The notes: a model not told the origin generated them from the letters alone. DNA of 64,000 bases from Amycolatopsis sp. CA-230715 (GCF_018736145.1 NZ_CP059997.1:3967501-4031500); one strand, 5' to 3'; shown: positions 8,707 to 16,285, counted from the first letter of the stretch. Translations and numbers: made by a program.

Positions 8707-9156
8707 TCATTCCATCGGACGCAGTGGACCGTCGAAATCGGGCAGCGCGTGCCGTTCGATCGTCTTCGCGATCTTGGTGACCTCGCCGCGGACGGTGAAC
8801 AGCCCGCGGATGGTGCCGACCCAGCGCTCCGGCGGGTGGTCGCCGGTGACGTCGCCGTCGGTCTCGGCGACCACCGTCCACGGGCGGCGCAGCACCCAGC
8901 GCAACGGGAAGAACACGATGATCAGCAGCAGCAGGAGCGGCACCCAGGCCGGGATCACCACGTCGGTCGGCAGCCACACCACCAGCACGCCGATCAGCGC
9001 GAGCGTGACGACCAGCATCCCGATGCCGGGGCCGTAGCTGGCCGCGACGTCGTGCTCGAAGTCGTCCGATCCGTCCGCGGTGGCCGGTGCGCGCCATTCC
9101 ATCTGCGCGCGGACCGTCCAGTCCCGGCCGTCCTCACCCTGCACCAGCCGGTTCAT
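8707..9156 (-). CDS. Two-helix membrane protein of unknown function
   Basis: This 149-residue protein has a hydrophilic N-terminus, two adjacent membrane helices (about residues 45-65 and 68-88, rich in Val/Leu), and a soluble C-terminal half with alternating charge (WVGTIRGLFTVRGEVTKIAKTIE). I do not recognise the family. Codon use is typical of the genome and the ATG at 9156 is followed by an uninterrupted frame. It may be co-transcribed with the downstream glycosylase gene. Confidence 0.8.
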   Translation of the reverse strand: MNRLVQGEDGRDWTVRAQMEWRAPATADGSDDFEHDVAASYGPGIGMLVVTLALIGVLVVWLPTDVVIPAWVPLLLLLIIVFFPLRWVLRRPWTVVAETDGDVTGDHPPERWVGTIRGLFTVRGEVTKIAKTIERHALPDFDGPLRPME

Positions 9157-9250
9157 CCTGTCCTCCCGCGCGACGGCATGAGCGTCTCAACCGTACCGTG
9201 ATCCGGCAGGTCGGCGCGAGGACGAACGGGTGGTCCCGGTACAGGTTCCG

Positions 9251-10798
9251 CTATCCGGATGAGCCGGACGACTCCGGCGAAGCCGACGTGCCGGTGCAGC
9301 CGCCCACGGTGCTGTCGTCCGTGCGGGCCCCCGAGCGCGGCGGCCCGCCGTCCGTGCCGCCCGCCGGCGACGAGGTCTGCCTCGGGCGCGGGTGGGCGGT
9401 CTTCCTCGGCGTCGTCGGCTCGACCGGGTCTTCCGGGGTCCAGCTCGGATCCGTGGTGATCCTCGGCGTCGTGATGTCGCTCGACGGGCTCGGGTCGCCG
9501 GTGCCGGGATCGATCCTCGGGGTCCCGGTGCGCGTCGACGCGGGTGGCGACGACGGCGGCGTGCCCGGTTTCTGCACGCCGGGGAGCTGCGGCCCGGTGC
9601 CGACGACGACCTCGCTGGGCAACTGCCGGTGCTCACCGGGCGGCGTGGCGGGGTGGTCGTGCTCGCGGCCGGGCGCCGGGCCCGCCCCGGCGGGCGCGAC
9701 GAAGTCGATCACCGCGGCGCCGCCCGGCCGCGGCGCGGGCGGCGGCACCGGTTTCTGGTTCTGGCCGGGACCCGGCACGGGCGGGGCGATCTGCAGCAGC
9801 TGGACGCCCTGGTCCGGCTGGGCGAGCTGGTGCGGGCCGCGCGGGTCGAACAGCACCGGGCCGCCGGCCACGCCGAGCGCGCCGACCGCGGCCGTGGACG
9901 CGAGCGCGATCCCGACCTGGATCTTCGACCCGACGAGGAAACCCTTGACAGCGGCGGCGAACCCGACGCCCGCGCCGCTGGAGCCCGCGCTTCCGGCGGT
10001 GCCGAGCACGAGCCCGGAAGCGGGCACGAGCAGCACGAGCACCCCGGCGTGCGCGCGCAGCGAGGAGCAGACGTCCCGCAGCTCGGCGTGCATCGACCGG
10101 CACGACGCGCAGCCCATCAGGTGCTTGCGGATCTTGCGCGCCTCCGAGCCGGTGACGCTGCCCGCGGTGTAGCCGCCGAGCTTCTCGGTGACCGCGCGGC
10201 AGCCGACGTCGGCGGTCCGGTCGACGGCGAGGTGCGCCTGGAGGTAGGCGGCGCGCAGGCCAAGCCTCGCTCGGCGGGCGAGCGCGGCGGTGGCGTTGGC
10301 GCTGAGCCCGAAATGCGGCGCGACGACCGCGGGCTGCTCGCCCTCGACCTCGGTCTGCCACAGGACGGTGCGCCAGCGCTCCGGCAGGCTGGTGAAGGCG
10401 GTGGTGATCAGGGTGCGCTCGTCGGTGCGGGCGTGCGTGTCGGCGTCCGCGCCCGCCCGGTTGGTGAGCTCGTCGTCGGTGACCGGCACGTCGCGCCGGG
10501 CGCCGTGCCATTCCCAGGACACGCGGCGCGCGACGGTCAGCAGGTAGGCGCGGATGTGGTCGCGCGGCCCCGCGCCGCGGCGCAAGGCCTGCAGCACCCT
10601 GAAGAAGGTTTCGGCGGTGATGTCCTCGGCTTCGGACCGGTCGGCGGCGAGGCCGAGCGCGAGCCTGCGCACGGCGGCCGCGTGCAGCTCGAACAGCTCG
10701 CCGAAGGCGGCGTCCTCGCCCGAGCGCAGCCTTCTGAGCAGCGCCAGCTCGTCATGCCCCGTGAACGCGTGCTGCGGCACCGTCGCCTGCTCGGTCAT
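9251..10798 (-). CDS. ECF-type sigma factor fused to a zinc-finger anti-sigma-like domain and Pro-rich tail
   Basis: The N-terminus holds sigma-70 region 2 (about residues 20-85: ELFELHAAAVRRLALGL, AEDITAETFFRVLQAL) and region 4 (about 130-190: LPERWRTVLWQTEVEGEQP, FGLSANATAALARRARLGL). It continues into a zinc-binding anti-sigma-like segment with the HxxxCxxC motif HLMGCASC (near 220-240), two hydrophobic stretches (about 252-275 and 300-330) and about 180 Pro/Gly/Thr-rich residues with no clear fold. At 515 residues it is over twice the size of a normal ECF factor. The ATG at 10798 lies 11 bases after AGGAGG; a GTG four codons earlier abuts that site. Activity may be controlled in cis by the fused domain. 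Confidence 0.88.
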   Translation of the reverse strand: MTEQATVPQHAFTGHDELALLRRLRSGEDAAFGELFELHAAAVRRLALGLAADRSEAEDITAETFFRVLQALRRGAGPRDHIRAYLLTVARRVSWEWHGARRDVPVTDDELTNRAGADADTHARTDERTLITTAFTSLPERWRTVLWQTEVEGEQPAVVAPHFGLSANATAALARRARLGLRAAYLQAHLAVDRTADVGCRAVTEKLGGYTAGSVTGSEARKIRKHLMGCASCRSMHAELRDVCSSLRAHAGVLVLLVPASGLVLGTAGSAGSSGAGVGFAAAVKGFLVGSKIQVGIALASTAAVGALGVAGGPVLFDPRGPHQLAQPDQGVQLLQIAPPVPGPGQNQKPVPPPAPRPGGAAVIDFVAPAGAGPAPGREHDHPATPPGEHRQLPSEVVVGTGPQLPGVQKPGTPPSSPPASTRTGTPRIDPGTGDPSPSSDITTPRITTDPSWTPEDPVEPTTPRKTAHPRPRQTSSPAGGTDGGPPRSGARTDDSTVGGCTGTSASPESSGSSG

Positions 10799-10983
10799 CC
10801 GGCCAGGCACCTCCTCCCCGAAGGACTAACCCTTTCGGTTGAATGGGGACACCATACGGAGCGAAACCGCTGCCGTCACCCCCTGTGCGCCCGGAGTAAC
10901 CGCGTTACCTCCGGACGGGTGGGGCGACGGGCCGGTTCGTCGGCCGTGTAAGCTCGTCTGCGCGTCGGAAACACGGCGCGTGT

Positions 10984-11056
10984 GCGGATGTAGCGCAGCT
11001 GGTAGCGCATCACCTTGCCAAGGTGAGGGTCGCGGGTTCGAGTCCCGTCATCCGCT
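10984..11056 (+). tRNA. tRNA-Gly (anticodon GCC)
   Basis: The 73 bases fold as a complete cloverleaf. The acceptor arm is GCGGATG paired with CATCCGC. The anticodon stem TCACC/GGTGA encloses loop TTGCCAA with anticodon GCC. The T arm carries GGTTCGAGTCC. CCA is not encoded; the discriminator base is T at 11056. Confidence 0.97.
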
Positions 11057-11107
11057 CGTCGGAGTTGTGTTCGCAGGCACTGCCTGCTCCCGGGGTCCCG
11101 TTTCGTT

Positions 11108-11126
11108 GTGGGGGCCCAGCCCCCAC
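11108..11126 (+). terminator. Hairpin downstream of tRNA-Gly
   Basis: GTGGGGGC and GCCCCCAC form a perfect 8-base stem with loop CCA, 52 bases after the tRNA and just after TTTCGTT. It is the likely transcription end of the tRNA. The rest of the gap to 11394 holds no gene but carries the two DasR-like sites. Confidence 0.65.
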
Positions 11127-11319
11127 GCCCCCAGGGTGCGAGCTTCTCGCCTTGGCGGGCGCTGGGCGCGGTGGGCTTGGACCAGCAGGTCGGTTGGTTC
11201 TCATGTTGGGTTTGTGCGCACTTCTTGATTTTGTCGGGTCGCTCGTCTGCTTTGGGCCGAATGCTTCGGTGACTGCGCCGCGGGGTGGAAGATCGCGTTC
11301 CCCTGATTGGTCTGCTCGG

Positions 11320-11331
11320 TGGTCTAAACCA
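11320..11331. promoter_or_regulatory. Putative DasR operator (dre site 1)
   Basis: TGGTCTAAACCA differs at one position from TGGTCTAGACCA, the core of the dre element bound by DasR, the GntR-type regulator of N-acetylglucosamine and chitin genes in actinomycetes. It lies 64 bases before the AA10 oxidase start, and 31 bases (about three helical turns) from site 2. Confidence 0.7.
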
Positions 11332-11348
11332 TTTCTCGACCGGCTCAC

Positions 11349-11364
11349 ACTGGTCTACACCACA
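11349..11364. promoter_or_regulatory. Putative DasR operator (dre site 2)
   Basis: ACTGGTCTACACCACA matches the dre consensus at 14 of 16 positions (consensus ACTGGTCTAGACCACT). It lies 31 bases upstream of the chitin-oxidase start, where a bound repressor would block transcription. Release by glucosamine-6-phosphate is known for DasR and is inferred here. Confidence 0.75.
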
Positions 11365-11394
11365 GCGTAGTGGTCACAGTGTGAGGAGTGAGGA

Positions 11395-11988
11395 ATGCGA
11401 AGGAAGTCTCTCGGCCTCGGCGTGCTGCTGACGTCCGTGCTCGGCCTGACACTCGTCTCCACCGGCATCGCGCAATCCCACGGGTACACCCAGAACCCGC
11501 CGAGCCGCGCCTACCTCTGCAAGCTCGGCACCGTCAAGAACTGCGGTTCCATCCAGTGGGAACCGCAAAGCGTGGAAGGCCCCAAGGGCTTCCCCGCGAG
11601 AGGGCCAGCCGACGGCAGGATCTGCGCCGCGAACCACAGCGAGTTCGCCCAGCTCGACGATCCCCGCGGCGGCAACTGGCCCGCCAAGAAGCTCACCAGC
11701 GGCGCGAACTTCGACTTCACCTGGACGCTGACCGCCGCGCACGCCACCACGTCGTTCCGGTACTTCATCACCAAGAACGGCTGGAACCCGGCCGCGCCGC
11801 TGACCAGGGCGCAGCTCGAACCGGCGCCGTTCTTGACCGTGCCGTTCAACGGCAAGCGGCCGCCGAACACCGTCCAGCACTCGGGAACGATCCCGGCCGG
11901 GAAGTCCGGGCGCCACCTGATCCTCGCCGTGTGGGACATCGCCGACACCGCGAACGCGTTCTACTCGTGTGACGACGTGACGTTCTGA
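11395..11988 (+). CDS. Secreted AA10 lytic polysaccharide monooxygenase (chitin-active type)
   Basis: This is a copper enzyme that oxidatively cleaves crystalline polysaccharide, most likely chitin. The 197-residue precursor has a signal peptide ending AQS-H, so mature His1 is His29 (HGYTQNPPSR). The second copper-ligating His is His116 in LTAAHATTSF, and the axial Phe region is in WDIADTANAFYSC. Six cysteines would form disulfides. There is only the catalytic domain, with no carbohydrate-binding module. The ATG at 11395 follows GGAGTGAGG. Two DasR-like operators upstream support chitin-linked regulation. The gene stands alone: its neighbours are a tRNA and a convergent Imm7 gene. Confidence 0.94.
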   Translation: MRRKSLGLGVLLTSVLGLTLVSTGIAQSHGYTQNPPSRAYLCKLGTVKNCGSIQWEPQSVEGPKGFPARGPADGRICAANHSEFAQLDDPRGGNWPAKKLTSGANFDFTWTLTAAHATTSFRYFITKNGWNPAAPLTRAQLEPAPFLTVPFNGKRPPNTVQHSGTIPAGKSGRHLILAVWDIADTANAFYSCDDVTF

Positions 11989-12013
11989 CCCGGCACCCAC
12001 GGTGGGGGGCGGC

Positions 12014-12412
12014 TCAGTCGGCGGCGTCCTCCACCGTGGGCACGGCGGGCGAAAGGAACGGGTCCGCGTGCTCGGTGACCTGCCCCTTCGCCATCCGGTA
12101 GACGCGGAACTCGTTGCCCTGAAAGGGATCCGTGTCGTCGCGAACGTACAGCAGCCCGTAGGAGCCCGGTGCCAGCCGGGCGGTGTGCTCGAAGAGGTCC
12201 AGTATTTCGTCGCCCCACCGGGCACGGTGGTTCGGCAGACCCGCGAAGTGCAGGAACGGCGCCCCGTTCAGCCACCGCAGGTCCAACAGGCCGTAGTCGC
12301 CGAGGTCGCTCATCCGGCGACCGACCCGCTCGACCGTGCGCCGCAGCGACGCGTCATCGCTCTCGGCGCCGGACGTTTCGGCGATCGCCACCCATCCGTG
12401 GTACTCGAACAC
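12014..12412 (-). CDS. Imm7-family immunity protein (orphan)
   Basis: This 132-residue protein matches the Imm7 family of polymorphic-toxin immunity proteins end to end as I know it: FEYHGWVAI at the N-terminus, LDLRWLNGAPFLHFAGLPNHR in the middle, LAPGSYGLLYVRDD, then GNEFRVYRMAKGQV and the terminal DPFLSPAVPTVEDA. Such proteins bind and neutralise a cognate nuclease or other toxin domain. The start is a GTG at 12412. No toxin, WXG100 or secretion gene is nearby, so it looks like an orphan that may protect against neighbours' toxins or be a relic of a lost cassette. Confidence 0.85.
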   Translation of the reverse strand: MFEYHGWVAIAETSGAESDDASLRRTVERVGRRMSDLGDYGLLDLRWLNGAPFLHFAGLPNHRARWGDEILDLFEHTARLAPGSYGLLYVRDDTDPFQGNEFRVYRMAKGQVTEHADPFLSPAVPTVEDAAD

Positions 12413-12449
12413 GCGGTGATGGTAGCCGCCGGTCAGCCAGCCGGATCCC

Positions 12450-12734
12450 TCAGACCGCTTCCTTGAACGGATCGTGCTCGGCGAGCAGTTTGTCCAGCCG
12501 CGCCTGGTCGACGCGGTTCACCAGGTACGAGTCCTCCTGGCGGTCGCGGATGCACTTCGCCAGCGTGAACGCCGACGTGACGGTGTAGAGCAGCCCGAGC
12601 GCGAGGAACCCGCGCACCCAGCCGTTCACCGGCAGGAAGGCCACCCCGATCGCGACCGCGGCGAGCGCCACCGCGAACGACACGGCGGCCTGGGCGAAGA
12701 AGGCGCCGGTGTTCGGCGCGGAAGGTTTCGTCAT
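12450..12734 (-). CDS. YiaA/YiaB-family inner-membrane protein
   Basis: This is a 94-residue protein with two membrane helices: FFAQAAVSFAVALAAVAIGV (about 12-31) and a second near 38-58. It then has the conserved-looking KCIRDRQEDSYLVNRVDQARLDKLL tail. This fits the YiaAB domain, whose function is unknown. A perfect inverted repeat at 12769-12786 lies 35 bases upstream of the ATG and is probably an operator. It ends 37 bases before the Imm7 gene on the same strand, so the two may be co-transcribed. Confidence 0.85.
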   Translation of the reverse strand: MTKPSAPNTGAFFAQAAVSFAVALAAVAIGVAFLPVNGWVRGFLALGLLYTVTSAFTLAKCIRDRQEDSYLVNRVDQARLDKLLAEHDPFKEAV

Positions 12735-12768
12735 GGCTCCTACGGTCGCCCGCCGCGCCCGGAATGTC

Positions 12769-12786
12769 TTGAGTACCAGTACTCAA
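12769..12786. promoter_or_regulatory. 18-base inverted repeat, probable operator of the YiaA gene
   Basis: TTGAGTAC-CA-GTACTCAA is a perfect 8-base inverted repeat with a two-base centre, 35-52 bases upstream of the YiaA start on the minus strand. Size and spacing suit a TetR- or ArsR-type dimer. No regulator gene is adjacent. Confidence 0.6.
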
Positions 12787-12814
12787 CTCCCCATCACGAA
12801 TCACTCGCGGCGAC

Positions 12815-13441
12815 TCAGGCGGCGTTGTCCCACAACGTCAAGAAGGACGAAACCTCGCTCAGCGCCCACCGGCCGACCCTGGCCCGGCCGCGCGCGCCCA
12901 GTACGTACGGCGTCGCGCGGCGGACGTCGACGACCATCGCCTCCGCGCCGGGGATCAGGTCGTCCATCACCTCGTTCATCGTCCAGCAGGCCAGGTTCGC
13001 GACGTCCGGGGTGAGCGGTTCGACCTTGCAGTACAGCCAGGTCGCGTAGGTGCGGCCGTCCCGCTTGCGCAGCCCGAGATGCGGGCTGACGCCGAGCTCG
13101 AAATCGCTGTGCCGCCACCGCGCGCGCCCGCACTCGACGACCTCCGGCACCCGGCCGCGGGCGAACTCGGGGCGCCCGAGGTAGTGCAGCCAACCGTCCG
13201 CCACGGCGGCGAAATGGCCGCGCGCCGCGGGCGGGGCCTGCTCGACGAGCGCCGTCATCGCCTCCTCGTCCATTCCCGCCGCCCTGCCCGCCCTGATCGC
13301 GTTCGTCGGACGGCGGTAGAAGTCGAACCCGCCGCGCGCGGGGCGTTCGTACAGCCGCCGCGTCTGCCGCACGAACGACGCCCGCTTCGGGCCGGAACCG
13401 TTGCTGTAGCCGACGAAAGTCGACAGCGTCACGTATGCCAC
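12815..13441 (-). CDS. Unknown protein behind a LexA-like box; possible degenerate PD-(D/E)XK fold
   Basis: This 208-residue soluble protein is unrecognised. The GTG at 13441 is favoured because GGGGGAGAGG lies eight bases upstream; an ATG at 13474 has no ribosome site. After an N-terminal half rich in Arg and aromatic residues (about 15-90), the C-terminal half runs HLGLRKRDGRTYATWLYCK, a helix, then a strand-like AMVVDVRRATPYVL. That order resembles the Cas4/RecB-like nuclease core, but the expected catalytic Asp and Glu are not evident, so any nuclease role is speculative. A GAAC-N4-GTTC palindrome upstream suggests SOS control. Confidence 0.7.
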   Translation of the reverse strand: MAYVTLSTFVGYSNGSGPKRASFVRQTRRLYERPARGGFDFYRRPTNAIRAGRAAGMDEEAMTALVEQAPPAARGHFAAVADGWLHYLGRPEFARGRVPEVVECGRARWRHSDFELGVSPHLGLRKRDGRTYATWLYCKVEPLTPDVANLACWTMNEVMDDLIPGAEAMVVDVRRATPYVLGARGRARVGRWALSEVSSFLTLWDNAA

Positions 13442-13478
13442 CTTGACCGCCTCTCCCCCGGAAGTTCCCTCCATTTTA

Positions 13479-13490
13479 GAACATATGTTC
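13479..13490. promoter_or_regulatory. LexA-like palindrome (putative SOS box)
   Basis: GAACATATGTTC is a perfect 12-base palindrome followed by GA, matching the Gram-positive/actinobacterial SOS pattern CGAAC-RNRY-GTTYG at all but the first base. It lies 38-49 bases upstream of the gene at 13441, in the 95-base gap after the MarR gene. Confidence 0.6.
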
Positions 13491-13536
13491 GAACTATGCA
13501 CCGGTCGCGGGGAATTGATCTTGGTTTTCGCGGGAT

Positions 13537-13992
13537 TTATCGCGCGCCGTTCCGCGCCTTCGCGACGAGCTCGGTTTCGATGCGCCGAAGGGTCGCGTTC
13601 AGCGCGTCGACCTCCGCGGGATCGGTCACGATCCCGTCGAGCAGGCCGCTCCAGACCTCTCGCAGGTGCTGCAGGTTTTCGTGCGCCCGCGCGGTGGGAT
13701 AGAGGCGCACGCGCCGGGCGTCGTGCTCGTCGACGTCGCGGCGCACCATGCCCTTCTTCTCCAGGCCCCGCACCGCCCTGCTGAAGTTGCTGGAGATCAG
13801 CTGGGTCGCCTCCGCCGCCGCACTGGCCGAAGTGCCGGGGTTCCGGTCGATGAACCGCATGACGGCGCTCTCCAGCGGCGTCCACGCCTCGAACGAGAAC
13901 TCCGGGGACTCCTTGGCCGCGTGGATGTGCCTGCCGACCGCGAGTACCAGGTCGGCGAGCTCGAACAACCTCGATGTTTGCGCTTCATCCAC
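13537..13992 (-). CDS. MarR-family transcriptional regulator
   Basis: This 151-residue winged-helix regulator has a recognition region ATQLISSNFSRAVRGLEKKG (about 61-81) and wing MVRRDVDEHDARRVRLYPTARA (82-103), flanked by dimerisation helices. The start is a GTG at 13992. It is divergent from a Bcr/CflA exporter and an amidohydrolase, with a 67-base shared gap that contains palindromic AT-rich words. It is therefore the probable autoregulated repressor of that exporter, released by the exported or degraded compound. Confidence 0.9.
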   Translation of the reverse strand: MDEAQTSRLFELADLVLAVGRHIHAAKESPEFSFEAWTPLESAVMRFIDRNPGTSASAAAEATQLISSNFSRAVRGLEKKGMVRRDVDEHDARRVRLYPTARAHENLQHLREVWSGLLDGIVTDPAEVDALNATLRRIETELVAKARNGAR

Positions 13993-14013
13993 CGCGTCAT
14001 GCTACCTTTGCTG

Positions 14014-14042
14014 TCAGTTGATAGCTATCTTTCGATATCTGA
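14014..14042. promoter_or_regulatory. Probable MarR operator between the regulator and exporter genes
   Basis: The gap holds the perfect palindrome GATAGCTATC (14020-14029) and, five bases later, GATATC (14034-14039). Outer TCAG and CTGA complete an extended symmetric region. It overlaps the expected promoters of both divergent genes. Confidence 0.6.
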
Positions 14043-14059
14043 TTTTTGAGAGGAGTTGG

Positions 14060-15274
14060 GTGAACACCACGTCACGCGGCACCCTCACCGTTCCGCTCCT
14101 GCTCGTGCTCGCCCTGCTGGCCAGCGTCGCCCCGTTCGGGATCGACCTCTACCTGCCCGCGTTCCCGCGCATGGCCGCGGACCTTCGCACCAGCGACACG
14201 GCGATCCAGCTGACCCTCACCATGTTCCTGCTCGGGCTCGCCGCCGGGCAGCTCGTCTTCGGGCCGCTGTCGGACAAACTGGGGCGGCGGGGGCCGTTGC
14301 TCGCCGGTTCGGCAGCCTTCGTCGCGGCGAGCGTCCTCGCCACCTTTTCGCCCACGATCGGCGTTCTGCTGGTCGCTCGCCTCGTGCAGGGGCTGAGCGC
14401 CGCGGCGGGCATGGTCGTCGGCCGCGCGGTCATCGCCGATCTCGAAACCGGCCGCGCCGCCGCGCGCGCCTTCAGCCTGATGATGATCGTCAGCGGCGTC
14501 GCCCCGGTGATCGCGCCGCTGATCGGCAGCCTCCTTGTCGATTCGATCCAGTGGCGCGGGGTGCTCGCCGTGCTGGCGGCGCTGGCCGTGGCCATGCTCG
14601 CCGGGTCGGCGGCGGTCGTGCGCGAAAGCCTGCCGCGCGAGCGGCGGGGCACGGCCGGTGGCGGCGGATTCCGCCTGCTGCGCGGCCGCGGTTACCTGTC
14701 CGCCACGGCCACCTTCGTCTTCGCGTTCGCCGTGCTGATGGCCTACATCTCGGCGTCGCCGTTCCTGTACCAGACCGTCATCGGTGTCGGCCCGGTCGCC
14801 TACGGCCTGCTGTTCGCGCTCAACGCGCTCGGCCTGGTGCTGAGCAGCGCGGTGTCGTCGCGGCTGCTGCACCGGCGCGAGCCGCGCCACGTCCTCGCCA
14901 TCGGCGTCGGCTGGCTCCTCGCCGCGGCACTCGTCCTGCTCGCCATGGCACTGCTGCCGATCGGTGCCACCTGGCTCCCCGTGCCGATCTTCTTCGCGGT
15001 TTCGTCACTGGGATTCGTCCTCGGCCCGGCCACCGGGATCGCGCTCGACGCCGTTCCCGGCGCCGCGGGCACCGGATCGGCCGTCCTCGGCGCGGCCCAG
15101 TTCGGGCTCGGGGCGCTCATCTCGCCGCTCGTCAGCCTCGGCGACGGCCGTTCCGCGATCCCGATGGCGGTCACGATCGCCGCGCTCGCCGTCGTCGCGG
15201 CGCTCGCGCACGCGGCCGCTCCCGCGAAGTCCGCCGACCAGACCGCGCACGCGACCGAAAAGGTAAGCCCATGA
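14060..15274 (+). CDS. Bcr/CflA-family MFS drug exporter
   Basis: This is a 404-residue, 12-helix proton-coupled exporter. Bcr/CflA hallmarks are the opening PFGIDLYLPAFPRMAADL in helix 1 and the motif-A loop GPLSDKLGRRGPLL between helices 2 and 3. The GTG at 14060 is chosen because GAGAGGAG precedes it; the open frame extends upstream through the MarR gene but that part is shadow. The stop overlaps the ATG of the amidohydrolase gene (ATGA), so export and hydrolysis or decarboxylation of one aromatic compound may be coupled. Confidence 0.92.
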   Translation: MNTTSRGTLTVPLLLVLALLASVAPFGIDLYLPAFPRMAADLRTSDTAIQLTLTMFLLGLAAGQLVFGPLSDKLGRRGPLLAGSAAFVAASVLATFSPTIGVLLVARLVQGLSAAAGMVVGRAVIADLETGRAAARAFSLMMIVSGVAPVIAPLIGSLLVDSIQWRGVLAVLAALAVAMLAGSAAVVRESLPRERRGTAGGGGFRLLRGRGYLSATATFVFAFAVLMAYISASPFLYQTVIGVGPVAYGLLFALNALGLVLSSAVSSRLLHRREPRHVLAIGVGWLLAAALVLLAMALLPIGATWLPVPIFFAVSSLGFVLGPATGIALDAVPGAAGTGSAVLGAAQFGLGALISPLVSLGDGRSAIPMAVTIAALAVVAALAHAAAPAKSADQTAHATEKVSP

Positions 15275-16251
15275 CGCTCATCGCCATCGAAGAACACTGG
15301 ATCACGCCGGAGCTGAGCTCCGCACTCGACGCGCTGCCGGAGCACGATCGCGACGAAAGCCTTGCCTTCAACGAAATGGGCGATCACCGGCAGCGCCTGG
15401 AAGACCTGGGCGCGGGCCGGATCGCGGCCATGGACGAGCAGGGCATCGACGTCTCGATCCTCGCGCTGACGCCGCCGGGAACCCAAGCGCTGCCACCAGA
15501 AGAAGCCGTGCGGCTGAGCCGCGCCGCGAACGACCTCGCCGCGTCGGCCGTGGCCGCCCACCCGTCCCGGTTCCGCTCGCTGTCCACCCTGCCCCTGTCG
15601 TCGCCGAAGGACGTCGCGGGCGAACTCGACCGAGCCGCGGGCCTCGGCCACGTCGGCACCATGGTCTACGGGCGAACGGGCGACCGCTTCCTCGACGATC
15701 CCGCCTACGACGACTTCTTCGCCGCCGCGGCGGAACTGGGCCAGCCGGTGTTCATCCACCCCCAGCTGCCTTCGCGCGCCCTTCGCGACGCGTCGTACCG
15801 CGGCTTCGACCCGATGACCGAGCTCGCGCTCGCGACCTTCGGCTGGGGCTGGCACCTGGACACCGCGACCGCGGCGCTGCGGCTGATCCTGCGCGGCACC
15901 TTCGACCGGCACCCGGAACTGCGGGTCGTGCTCGGCCACTGGGGCGAAATGCTGTTGTTCTGGCTCGATCGCGCCAACAGCCTGTCCCGCGTCGCGGGCC
16001 TTTCGCGCCCGGTGGCGGACTACGTGCGGTCGAACTTCTTCATCACCACGTCGGGCATGTTCAACCCGGCGCTCCTGCGGCACGCCCTTTCGGTGACGCC
16101 GGTGGACCGGTTGATCTTTTCCACCGACTACCCGTTCCAGCACCCGTCCCGGACGGAGATCGAGTCCTTCCTCGGGCAGTTCTCGTCCGACGAGGAGCGC
16201 CGGAAGTTCTCCTCGGCGAACGCGATTTCCTTGTACGGCTTGGAAATCTGA
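15271..16251 (+). CDS. Amidohydrolase-2 family protein (ACMSD/resorcylate decarboxylase-like)
   Basis: This is a 326-residue TIM-barrel metal-dependent enzyme. Recognisable elements are IAIEEHW at the N-terminus (reduced first metal motif, E-x-H), PVFIHPQLP in mid-chain (metal His), VVLGHWGEMLLFWLDR (second His), and IFSTDYPFQHPS (catalytic Asp). This set matches the decarboxylase branch (gamma-resorcylate, aminocarboxymuconate semialdehyde) of the superfamily. It is translationally coupled to the exporter upstream and under the divergent MarR, suggesting action on a small aromatic acid. Confidence 0.88.
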   Translation: MTLIAIEEHWITPELSSALDALPEHDRDESLAFNEMGDHRQRLEDLGAGRIAAMDEQGIDVSILALTPPGTQALPPEEAVRLSRAANDLAASAVAAHPSRFRSLSTLPLSSPKDVAGELDRAAGLGHVGTMVYGRTGDRFLDDPAYDDFFAAAAELGQPVFIHPQLPSRALRDASYRGFDPMTELALATFGWGWHLDTATAALRLILRGTFDRHPELRVVLGHWGEMLLFWLDRANSLSRVAGLSRPVADYVRSNFFITTSGMFNPALLRHALSVTPVDRLIFSTDYPFQHPSRTEIESFLGQFSSDEERRKFSSANAISLYGLEI

Positions 16252-16252
16252 G

Positions 16253-16285
16253 CCGCGGGGACCCACTGGGGTTGGGCCCCCGCGG
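16253..16285. terminator. Bidirectional terminator hairpin between convergent genes
   Basis: CCGCGGGG and CCCCGCGG plus inner CCCA/TGGG form a 12-pair stem with one mismatch and a 7-base loop. It sits in the 39-base gap between the amidohydrolase gene (plus) and the secreted protein gene (minus). Confidence 0.7.

Noticed and set aside
9392..10951. Plus-strand frame of 519 codons opposite the sigma factor
   Set aside because: It is an Arg/Gly-rich antisense shadow; the sigma-factor frame has regions 2 and 4 and a ribosome site.
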